Shown here: positions 57,482 through 64,000 of the stretch, in pieces
Numbering within the stretch: position 1 is the first letter of the stretch
How the letters are laid out: each line of letters starts with the position of its first letter
Source of the DNA: Natrinema altunense
Lineage (GTDB): Archaea > Halobacteriota > Halobacteria > Halobacteriales > Natrialbaceae
Length of the DNA stretch: 64,000 nucleotides
Direction: 5' to 3'
NCBI RefSeq assembly: GCF_000731985.1
Contig: NZ_JNCS01000009.1
Location: 1-64,000 of the forward strand
Program-made: the position numbers and the translations under genes
The notes under the pieces: generated by a model
Told to the model about the DNA's origin: nothing
What the model saw: the letters and a program-made list of their open reading frames with translations, nothing else
Database searches by the model: none

Positions 57482-59293
57482 TCAGTCGCGGTCCGACTCG
57501 AGCCCCGCATCGACCGCGTCCTCGACCTGCGTCTCGAGTTCGTCGCGTCGTCGGTGACTCGCTTCGGAATCGAATTCGACCGCAAGTACCTGTGTCCCCG
57601 CTCGCTCGAGGGACCGTCGGTAGGCGTCCGCGAACGCCGCGGGTGCGACGCGCTCGAACTCGAGACCGTATGCGTCGGCGAGCGCGTCGAACGCGACGCC
57701 GTGGGGGGTCTTGAACTGGTCGGTGAACGGCGGATCGAACGCCTCGATCGGGAGTTCGTGGAAGATGCCGCCGCCGTCGTTGTCTATGAGGACGATCGTG
57801 GCGTCGACGTCGCACCGATCGACCGCGAGCAGCCCGTTCGAATCGTGATAGAACGCTAAGTCGCCGGTCACGAGCACCAGTGGGTCGTCGGTCGTGCTGC
57901 CGGCACCGAGCGCCGTGCTGGCGATCCCGTCGATCCCGCTCGCGCCACGATTCGCGAGCATGGTCACGGCGGCCGCCCGCGGCCGGGCGAACCGGTCGGC
58001 GTCCCGGATCGGCATGCTGTTCGAGACGAACACCGTCGCCGGGTCCGGCGCGTTCGAGACCACCGACGCGAGGATCGCACCCTCGAACGGGGCGGCCTCG
58101 AGCGCGTCGGCGGTCAGCGCCTCGTCGCGGATCGCCCAGTGGCGGCGCTCGGCCGCATCGAACCGATCCCGCCACGCGTCGTCGGACCTGGCCTCCGCGG
58201 CCGTCACCGTCTCGAGCAGTCCGTCGACGACGGTCTCGGGCGCGGCCGCGAGCAGGTCGGTCGCGGTAAAGGTCGCCTCGCGCCACGCGCCCGCGGGATC
58301 GACGAGGAACTGTCGGGCGTCGGCGTCCCGCAGCCAGTGGCGGAGCGGTTTCGACGTGGGAGAGGCACCGAACCGGAGCACGACGTCCGGCGCCGGCAAC
58401 GCGGGGACGTAGGTATCGTAGCCGCCGTAGATCGTCCGCGAGTCGCCGTCGCCCGCTCCGCCGACGTGGGGGCCGAATCGGAGCCCCGAGAGCGGGTCCG
58501 CGAGGACCGGCGCACCGAGTCGGTCCGCGAGGTCGGCGACGGCCGCGGGCTCGAGGGTCGCGAGCGTCGCCGGATCGGCGGGGCCGGCGACGATCAGCGG
58601 TCGGTCGGCGGCAACGAGCGCGTGTCGGAGTCGGTGACGGTCGTCGTCCGCGAGCGTCCGCGTTCCGCCGCCGGTATCGACGAAGGGGCCGTCCCGCCCT
58701 CGTCCGGCAGTCGTCTCGGCGAAGGAGTCGGGCACGTCGCCCGGCACCGCGATCGGCTCGAGGGGCTTGCGGAACGGACAGTTCAGATGGACGGGGCCGG
58801 GTTCGACGCCGGTCGTCTCAGCAAGTGCGCGGGCGGCGGTCGTTCGGAGGCTGCGGACTTTCCGCTCGTCGGCTTCGGGCTCGGGGAGGTCGGCGTCCCA
58901 CCGGACCGCGTCGCCGTAGAGGGCGACCTGATCGACGGTCTGGTTCGCGCCGCTGTTACGGAGTTCGGGCGGTCGATCGGCCGTGAGGACGAGCAGCGGG
59001 ACGCGGGCCCGGTCGGCTTCCATCACCGCGGGGTGAAAGTTCGCCGCGGCCGTGCCGGAGGTACAGACCAGTGCCGTCGGTTCGCCGGTCCGGCGGGCGC
59101 GTCCGAGCGCGAAGTAGGCCGCCGAGCGTTCGTCTAACTGCGAGTAAACGTCGACTTCGGGATGCTCGGCGAACGCAACCGTCAGCGGTGTCGAGCGGCT
59201 CCCGGGGGCAATACAGACGGCATCGAGACCTCCCTTCACGAGTTCGTCGGCGAGGACGCGACCCCACAGGGTCGCGCGGTTCGGTGCGGACAT
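57482..59293 (-). CDS. menD: SEPHCHC synthase (menaquinone pathway)
   Basis: This 603-residue thiamine-diphosphate enzyme opens with LADELVKGGLDAVCIAPGSRSTPLTVAFAEH. Further motifs are ALVCTSGTAAANFHPAVMEADRARVPLLVLTADRPPELRN, GPVHLNCPFRKPLEPI, and the ThDP/Mg segment VLVTGDLAFYHDSNGLLAVDRCDVDATIVLIDNDGGGIF (GDL-N---NN-like). It adds 2-oxoglutarate to isochorismate. It starts 12 nt after menF, so the two are an operon for the first committed steps. Confidence 0.95.
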   Translation of the reverse strand: MSAPNRATLWGRVLADELVKGGLDAVCIAPGSRSTPLTVAFAEHPEVDVYSQLDERSAAYFALGRARRTGEPTALVCTSGTAAANFHPAVMEADRARVPLLVLTADRPPELRNSGANQTVDQVALYGDAVRWDADLPEPEADERKVRSLRTTAARALAETTGVEPGPVHLNCPFRKPLEPIAVPGDVPDSFAETTAGRGRDGPFVDTGGGTRTLADDDRHRLRHALVAADRPLIVAGPADPATLATLEPAAVADLADRLGAPVLADPLSGLRFGPHVGGAGDGDSRTIYGGYDTYVPALPAPDVVLRFGASPTSKPLRHWLRDADARQFLVDPAGAWREATFTATDLLAAAPETVVDGLLETVTAAEARSDDAWRDRFDAAERRHWAIRDEALTADALEAAPFEGAILASVVSNAPDPATVFVSNSMPIRDADRFARPRAAAVTMLANRGASGIDGIASTALGAGSTTDDPLVLVTGDLAFYHDSNGLLAVDRCDVDATIVLIDNDGGGIFHELPIEAFDPPFTDQFKTPHGVAFDALADAYGLEFERVAPAAFADAYRRSLERAGTQVLAVEFDSEASHRRRDELETQVEDAVDAGLESDRD

Positions 59294-59305
59294 CGGTGTC
59301 AGGTA

Positions 59306-60649
59306 CTACTGCAGTTCATCGAGGATCGGGCGGTACTTCAGCTGTACTTCGTCCCACTCTTCCTCGGGGTCGCTATCGCCGACGATGCCGTTCCCGGCGA
59401 AGAGCGTCACCGTTCCGTCGGCCGCGATTCCCGACCGAATAGCGACCGCGAACTCGCCGTCGCCGTCGGCGTCGAACCACCCTACCGGCGACGCGTACCA
59501 GCCCCGCTCGAACGTCTCCGTGTCCCGGATCGTCTCCCAGGCCACGTCGGGTGGAACGCCGCCGACCGCGGGCGTCGGATGCAACGCCTCGACGATCTCG
59601 AGGACGTGGCGGTCGCCCGACAGCGTCGCTTCGATCGGCGTCTGGAGGTGCTGAATCGTTGCCAGTCGCCGGATCGTCTGGTCGCTCACGGTGAGATCGC
59701 GTGCGAACGGGGCGAGTTGCTTTCGGATCGCGTCGACGACGAGCCCGTGTTCGTGCTGGAACTTCTCGTCGGCGCGCATGCGGTCGACGTGCTCCTCGTC
59801 TTCGGCCGGCGTCTCCCCGCGGGGCACCGACCCGGCGAGCGCTTCCGTCTCGACGCGCTGGCCGCGTTTCGAAACCAGTCCCTCGGGCGGCGCGCCGAAG
59901 AACGTGCCGCCGATATCGTGGCTCACCAGAAACCGGTAACAGTTCGGATACCGTCGGCGCAGGCGCTCGAGGGTCGCGGGAACGTCGACCGGCCCCTCGA
60001 GCGTCACCGAAAGGGCCTGCGCGAGGACGGCTTTCGTCAATCGGCCGTCGGCGATCCGCTCGAGCACCGCCTCGACCTGGCTGGTCCACACGGCTGGGGA
60101 GGTCGTCCGCCGCGTCGCGGCGACGCCGGGCGTCGAACCGCTCGGTCGCATCGCCGGCAGCGCCGTCAGGCGCTCGTGCCAACGCTCGAGTCGGTCGTCG
60201 ACGTCGTCGCTGCGATTTCCGACGGCGGTCAACCACGTCCCGTCGTCGGTCCTCGTGACGAGCACCTGCGGGACGACGAAGGAGGCGGCGTCGAAACCAG
60301 TCCAGGGCGGGGCCGGTTCGTGGCCGTCGTGAAACGAGACGCCGCCGAAGGCTCGCGGGCGGGCCGCTTCGGGGCCGTCGTGGACGAGTCCGTCGAAGGC
60401 GCGGCTCGCCTGCGTTCGAACGCGGTCGAACCGGTCGGGGCCGTCGGCGGTGAAGCGAGCGGCGACGCCGCGACCGACGAGTTCGAGACCGCCGGGCGTA
60501 GCCCACTGGACGCGTGACTCGGCGCTCCCGTCGAGAATCGCACTGAAAGAGACATCCTCGAGCTCGCGACTCCGGCTGACGAGGTCACCGGCAGCGTCCA
60601 CTGCCCCCGTTTCGCCCGTCAGTCGGCCATCGCCCAACGATCGATCCAT
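59306..60649 (-). CDS. menF: Isochorismate synthase
   Basis: This 447-residue chorismate-utilising enzyme has the conserved C-terminal domain: LERIADGRLTKAVLAQALSV with the catalytic Lys, FLVSHDIGGTFFGAPPEGLVSKRGQRVETEALAGSVPRG, and TLSGDRHVLEIVEALHPTPAVGGVP near the end, then FERGWYASPVGWFDADGDGEFAVAIRSG. This matches the MenF/EntC family. It converts chorismate to isochorismate for menaquinone. ATG 60649 is used; an in-frame GTG lies at 60658. Confidence 0.93.
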   Translation of the reverse strand: MDRSLGDGRLTGETGAVDAAGDLVSRSRELEDVSFSAILDGSAESRVQWATPGGLELVGRGVAARFTADGPDRFDRVRTQASRAFDGLVHDGPEAARPRAFGGVSFHDGHEPAPPWTGFDAASFVVPQVLVTRTDDGTWLTAVGNRSDDVDDRLERWHERLTALPAMRPSGSTPGVAATRRTTSPAVWTSQVEAVLERIADGRLTKAVLAQALSVTLEGPVDVPATLERLRRRYPNCYRFLVSHDIGGTFFGAPPEGLVSKRGQRVETEALAGSVPRGETPAEDEEHVDRMRADEKFQHEHGLVVDAIRKQLAPFARDLTVSDQTIRRLATIQHLQTPIEATLSGDRHVLEIVEALHPTPAVGGVPPDVAWETIRDTETFERGWYASPVGWFDADGDGEFAVAIRSGIAADGTVTLFAGNGIVGDSDPEEEWDEVQLKYRPILDELQ

Positions 60650-60710
60650 CGACCGCACGTCAGGACCGCCCGGCCTTCAGCCTAACTATTCTTCGACCGG
60701 GACCGGTGTG

Positions 60711-61307
60711 CTAACTGTACCGTTCCTCCTGCCACGGGTCCGCCGTCTGCGAGTAGCCTCGCCGCTCCCAGTAGCCACGTTGGGGTTCGGTGAGGAACTC
60801 GACCCCGTCGACCCACTTCGCGCCCTTGTAGGCGTACCGGTGTGGCGTGACGACGCGGAGCGGCCCGCCGTGGTCCGCGGGGAGCGGGTCGCCGTCGAAC
60901 GCCCAGGTAAAGAGGACCTCCTCGCGCATGCAGTCCTCGAGTGGCAGATCCGTCGTGTAGTCGTCAAGCGCGGAGAACATGACGTGGACGGCGTCGTCGT
61001 GGACGCCGGCTCGCTCGGCGAGTTCGGGGAAGGGAACGCCGGTGAACTCGCAGTCGAACTTGCTCCAGCCGGTCACGCAATGGAAGTCCTGTCGCTGGGT
61101 GACGCTCGGCAGCTCCCGGAACTCGTCCCACGATACGGACAGTTCCTCGTCGACCGCGCCGGTGACGGTAAACTCCCACGTCTCGGGGTCCCAGTCGGGC
61201 GTCCCGCTCTTCGAGAGGACGGGAAACGCGCTGGTTTCGCGCTGTCCCGGCGGCAGCCGCTCGTCACCGAACTCCTGATAGAGGTCCGTCACGTCCGTCA
61301 CATCCAT
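60711..61307 (-). CDS. Sulfite-oxidase/MsrP-like molybdopterin-binding oxidoreductase
   Basis: This 198-residue protein comprises only the oxidoreductase molybdopterin-binding domain. The Moco Cys lies in QRQDFHCVTGWSKFDCEFTGVPF, followed by VHVMFSALDDYTTDLPLEDCMREEVLFTWAFDGDPLPADHGGPLRVVTPHRYAYKGAKWV. No signal peptide or dimerisation domain is present, so it is cytoplasmic and smaller than sulfite oxidase. Similar small proteins are common in haloarchaea; the substrate is unknown. Start 61307 is chosen where the homologous region begins. Confidence 0.88.
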   Translation of the reverse strand: MDVTDVTDLYQEFGDERLPPGQRETSAFPVLSKSGTPDWDPETWEFTVTGAVDEELSVSWDEFRELPSVTQRQDFHCVTGWSKFDCEFTGVPFPELAERAGVHDDAVHVMFSALDDYTTDLPLEDCMREEVLFTWAFDGDPLPADHGGPLRVVTPHRYAYKGAKWVDGVEFLTEPQRGYWERRGYSQTADPWQEERYS

Positions 61308-61595
61308 ACTCGTGGATACGTCCCGAAAGACGTAGATGTGACGCCTCGTCGTCGATCGCCGATCGCCGGACGACCGCTCGCGCTCGCATCCGTGACGCGG
61401 GACGGTCGACGCGTATCGATCGCCCGCACACACGTATCGCGCCGATCGAGGGATCAGTCCGTGAGAAACATCCGATTGACACCCGGGAACGGGGTTCGAA
61501 ACTGACTGCAACGGTCACGAAACGGGGACAACTCGAGTGTTTCCCGCGAAACCCTCGCCACCACTTAGTACGGTCTCGGCGAGAGATAGCGATGC

Positions 61596-61895
61596 ATGGC
61601 GAGCACAGAACAGTTCACGGAGCGGGAGACGTCCGGACAGACAACGGCGGAAGTCGGTGAACAGGCGATGGGGCCCGCGTTCGTCGCGTCAGCGGCATCG
61701 GTCGGCCTCGCGCTGTACTATTATTTCATTCAGGGTGAACGCGAACTCGGGACGTTCGTCGGCCTGTGGCCCCCGACGATCCTCGCGTTCGCGAGCTACT
61801 TCAATCAGCGGCGGATGCGCAAACAACTCCAGACGCTGACCCAGCCCGGAACGAAACTACGGGACGCGATCGATTCGGTGATGGGTGGCAGTTGA
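61596..61895 (+). CDS. Small membrane protein (99 aa), unknown function
   Basis: A polar N-terminus (ASTEQFTERETSGQTTAEVG) is followed by two hydrophobic helices, PAFVASAASVGLALYYYF and LGTFVGLWPPTILAFASYF, and a basic then polar tail (NQRRMRKQLQTLTQPGTKLR). The basic tail suggests that the C-terminus is cytoplasmic. CACTTAGTAC about 27 nt upstream of ATG 61596 supports the start. No domain is recognised. Confidence 0.7.
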   Translation: MASTEQFTERETSGQTTAEVGEQAMGPAFVASAASVGLALYYYFIQGERELGTFVGLWPPTILAFASYFNQRRMRKQLQTLTQPGTKLRDAIDSVMGGS

Positions 61896-62039
61896 ATCGG
61901 CCCGCGGGTCTCACCCACGCGGTTCCTGCATCGGCCTGCACCGCGAGAGACGCCACCGGTTCGACCGAGACCGGGCTCCGTCCCGTCGGTGTTGGCTCCC
62001 CGTCAAACCTAAATACCCCCTCGCCGAAAGCCGAATCAG

Positions 62040-62267
62040 ATGCCGAAAGTAGAGATCACCATACCGGAACACCTCGAGATGCAGATCGCCCAGATGGTCG
62101 AACGCGGCGAGTTCGTCAACCGCGAGGAGGCGATCGAGGACCTCCTTTCGACGGGCATCAAGGCCTACAAGACCAGTGGACCCTCCGACGAAGAGGAGGG
62201 CGCAACCGGCGGCACCGGCTTCGAAGACGACGGCATGATGGGCCACGACGACGAATACGTCTTCTAG
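62040..62267 (+). CDS. Ribbon-helix-helix (CopG-like) small protein
   Basis: This 75-residue protein opens with a strand and two helices typical of RHH DNA-binding proteins (KVEITIPEHLEMQIAQMVER, GEFVNREEAIEDLLSTGIKAY), then an acidic Gly-rich tail ending MMGHDDEYVF. The N-terminal KVEITIPE strand would insert into the DNA major groove as a dimer. No toxin gene is adjacent, so an antitoxin role is not indicated. A transcriptional regulator of unknown targets is likely. CCTAAATACC lies about 27 nt upstream. Confidence 0.8.
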   Translation: MPKVEITIPEHLEMQIAQMVERGEFVNREEAIEDLLSTGIKAYKTSGPSDEEEGATGGTGFEDDGMMGHDDEYVF

Positions 62268-62268
62268 C

Positions 62269-62457
62269 TTAGACGCCGACTGCGAGCAACGGTATTCCGA
62301 ACGCGACCGCCGAGCCGACTAGTGCGACGAGTATCCCGATCAGAACGGCTCGCGCCGAGTACTCGCTCATCGGCGCGGTCGTCCGGTCGGCGACGAGGTC
62401 GTGGCCGACGGCCGCTCCCGTGTCCTGTTCTGCCGACTGCTCCGCGTCGTCTGACAT
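62269..62457 (-). CDS. Small single-helix membrane protein (62 aa)
   Basis: An acidic polar N-terminus (SDDAEQSAEQDTGAAVGHDL) is followed by SEYSARAVLIGILVALVGSAVAFGIPLLAVGV, one long hydrophobic stretch that may form one or two helices at the very C-terminus. It is a haloarchaeal orphan family as far as I can tell. Its stop is one base from the convergent RHH gene. Confidence 0.65.
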   Translation of the reverse strand: MSDDAEQSAEQDTGAAVGHDLVADRTTAPMSEYSARAVLIGILVALVGSAVAFGIPLLAVGV

Positions 62458-62612
62458 ACGTGCGTGTTGCCGGGTCGAGACCTTAAAGACACCTCTCTCG
62501 CCGGAGCGCGACCGCGGCGCTCGAGCGACTCCAGCCGCTCACTCGCCTTTTCTGAGTGGTCTTCAAATCAGTCAGCAAGTATTTACCGAGCGGTTACGTA
62601 TCGGCGGGGCGA

Positions 62613-63335
62613 ATGCCCTCCGCGCCCCTCTCTCGCCGCCGGTTGCTGACTGCCACCGGCGGCTTCTCCATGGCGGTCGCCGGCTGTACCGGAACCGGGA
62701 GCAACGACTCGGCCAGCGGGACCGGCGACGATCCCACCCTCGACTCGCCCCACGAGCACGAGACGATGTCCGTACAAGCCGAACGTGCGTTCCCGGTCGT
62801 GTATCCGAACGCTGACGCCGCCGAAGCCGCTGCGGACGATCGAAGAGCGAGACTTCACTGGACGTTCGTCGTCACCGACGCCGACGACGCCGCGGCGCTG
62901 CGGATCGACGACATCGACGACGCGGCTGACGTACGATCGTTCGTCGCGGCGACCGACTTCGACGCGGCATCCGTCCTCGTCGACCAGCAGTCGATCGACG
63001 ATTGCTACCGGCGACGGCTGCTCGGCGTCCGCGCGACCGACGAGACCGTCCGTACGAGCTACTGTCTGGCCCTGAAGGCACCGACGACGGCTTGCGAAGC
63101 CGAGACGACCGTACTGGACGTGACTCTCGTCCGCATTCATCGCCCCTACGAGGGTCATCCCCCGGGACGGCGCAGCAGTCAACGCCGGTCCTGTCCGGAA
63201 AGCGGTCCCACCGACGAAACGGCAGCCGGTGAGGGACCGACCGACGAGACCGCGACCACCGGAGCGGCGAGCACATCCAGGGAGTCGGATACGACGGACG
63301 AACGACCCGAGACGAGCGAGGCGATCGGCCGATGA
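62613..63335 (+). CDS. Tat lipoprotein of unknown function (240 aa)
   Basis: The signal PSAPLSRRRLLTATGGFSMA and lipobox VAGCTG mark an exported lipoprotein. A central domain (about residues 45-185) has FVVTDADDAAALRIDDIDDA, SVLVDQQSIDDCYRRRLLGVR and LDVTLVRIHRP, with three Cys. A Thr/Glu/Ser-rich tail (about 190-240) follows. No family is recognised. Its stop overlaps the start of the next gene (ATGA), so the two lipoproteins are probably made together. Confidence 0.72.
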   Translation: MPSAPLSRRRLLTATGGFSMAVAGCTGTGSNDSASGTGDDPTLDSPHEHETMSVQAERAFPVVYPNADAAEAAADDRRARLHWTFVVTDADDAAALRIDDIDDAADVRSFVAATDFDAASVLVDQQSIDDCYRRRLLGVRATDETVRTSYCLALKAPTTACEAETTVLDVTLVRIHRPYEGHPPGRRSSQRRSCPESGPTDETAAGEGPTDETATTGAASTSRESDTTDERPETSEAIGR

Positions 63336-64000
63336 CCGGACGCCGTGGCCGCCACCGGCGGCAGTTCCTCGCGGGGTGCGCCGCGATCGGCGGCGTGACC
63401 GTCGCCGGCTGCAACGGGCTCCCCTGGAGCGACGACACCGGACCGACGTTCACCGCGGCCGACGCCGCTACCGTCGTCACCGACCCGGCACCGCCGATCG
63501 AGTGGCCGGTCCCGGTCGTCCCCGCGGCCAGCGCCGTCGACGAGGGCCTCGAGCGCGTCGACGCCCTGCTCGCCGACGTACCGGACCCGCTCGACGCCGA
63601 AACGGTGCCCAACGGCGTCGTCAGGGAGGAGATACGCGACAGCCGGGACAGCGCCCGCGAGCATCGAGCCGAAGCCGCCGCGGCGACCGGCGACGGGCTG
63701 TACCACGCGCTGCACACGACGCGTGACGCTCGGGAGACCGCTCGGTCCGCGAGGGCGACGTTCGCCGCGATCGACGACGACCGACTGGTCGAAATCGTCC
63801 GCGACGAACGCCGCGAGGTTCGCTCGATCGCCCGCGACCAACTCGAGTCGGTCGCGTATCGGGGCAGCGAAGACCGGCTGCTCCGCTCGGCGCTGGTGTA
63901 CGCGCGTCTCGAATCGGACCTCGAGCGCGTCACGACTCGCCTCGGCGATCGACGCTGGGACGTCGGTCCCGATTCCACCGTCGTCGACATCGGAACCGGT
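63332..64000 (+). CDS. Tat lipoprotein, truncated by window end
   Basis: About 223 residues are visible. A Tat signal (GRRGRHRRQFLAGCAAIGGV) ends in the lipobox VAGCNG, followed by a helical region rich in Arg, Asp, Glu and Ala (RDSRDSAREHRAEAAAATGD, RETARSARATFAAIDDDRLV) that looks like a coiled-coil or helical bundle. There is no stop before 64000. The function is unknown. It is translationally coupled with the preceding lipoprotein. Confidence 0.7.
   Translation, partial: MTGRRGRHRRQFLAGCAAIGGVTVAGCNGLPWSDDTGPTFTAADAATVVTDPAPPIEWPVPVVPAASAVDEGLERVDALLADVPDPLDAETVPNGVVREEIRDSRDSAREHRAEAAAATGDGLYHALHTTRDARETARSARATFAAIDDDRLVEIVRDERREVRSIARDQLESVAYRGSEDRLLRSALVYARLESDLERVTTRLGDRRWDVGPDSTVVDIGTG

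Noticed and set aside
62040-62457. Toxin-antitoxin pair (RHH protein plus small membrane protein)
   Set aside because: The two genes are convergent rather than in one operon, and the second protein resembles no toxin.

Overview
The window is chromosomal DNA of a haloarchaeon (class Halobacteria). The evidence is high GC, very acidic proteins, Tat-lipoprotein signals (twin arginine plus a C-terminal Cys lipobox), HalX and Bat-type regulators, TFB, an archaeal L11/L1/L10/L12 ribosomal cluster, and many leaderless genes with a TATA-like element about 27 nt before the start codon. Natrialbales-like is my inference only. I saw no rRNA, tRNA or CRISPR array.

Layout. 1-5 kb: the end of a PEP carboxykinase gene, a HEWD mini-protein, cutA, and the ribosomal stalk cluster with a structured leader before L1. 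5-11 kb: metabolic and membrane genes (DUF112 permease, BtpA, old-yellow-enzyme, HpcH/HpaI aldolase, redoxin). 11-13 kb: an orphan Fe-siderophore binding lipoprotein behind two DtxR-type operators, with the broken tail of an ABC-exporter gene upstream. 13-24 kb: Lrp plus aminotransferase, a GNAT protein, a PAS/GAF pseudo-kinase facing a HalX regulator, purL, and a PHP/AsnB-like pair. 23.6-24.1 kb: a defective IS200/IS605-like element.

25-44 kb is the most interesting part and looks like a respiratory nitrite/nitric-oxide island. It holds an Fe-S/NrfD/small-membrane-protein quinol module, a Bat-type HTH regulator, three DUF2249 genes, a CtaA-half/CtaB fusion, a blue-copper protein, SCO, a TlpA-like protein, CcdA, and a three-gene heme-copper oxidase operon. 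Subunit I of that oxidase has Gln where oxygen reductases carry the cross-linked Tyr; subunit II keeps a full CuA site. A FixI-like copper ATPase and a copper nitrite reductase (NirK) with all catalytic residues follow. A 12-bp palindrome, CGAA-N4-TTCG, recurs about 45 bp before several of these starts (regulator, DUF2249 genes, copper ATPase) and further upstream of the Fe-S gene, which suggests one regulon.

44-49 kb: a tiny zinc protein, TFB, gatCA and an FNT channel. 49-61 kb: menaquinone biosynthesis (menF, menD, menB, menA, menC, menE) interleaved with a Tat lipoprotein and a DnaJ gene; menaquinol is the likely electron donor of the respiratory island. 61-64 kb: a SuoX/MsrP-like molybdoprotein, small membrane and RHH proteins, and two Tat lipoproteins, the last cut by the window end.
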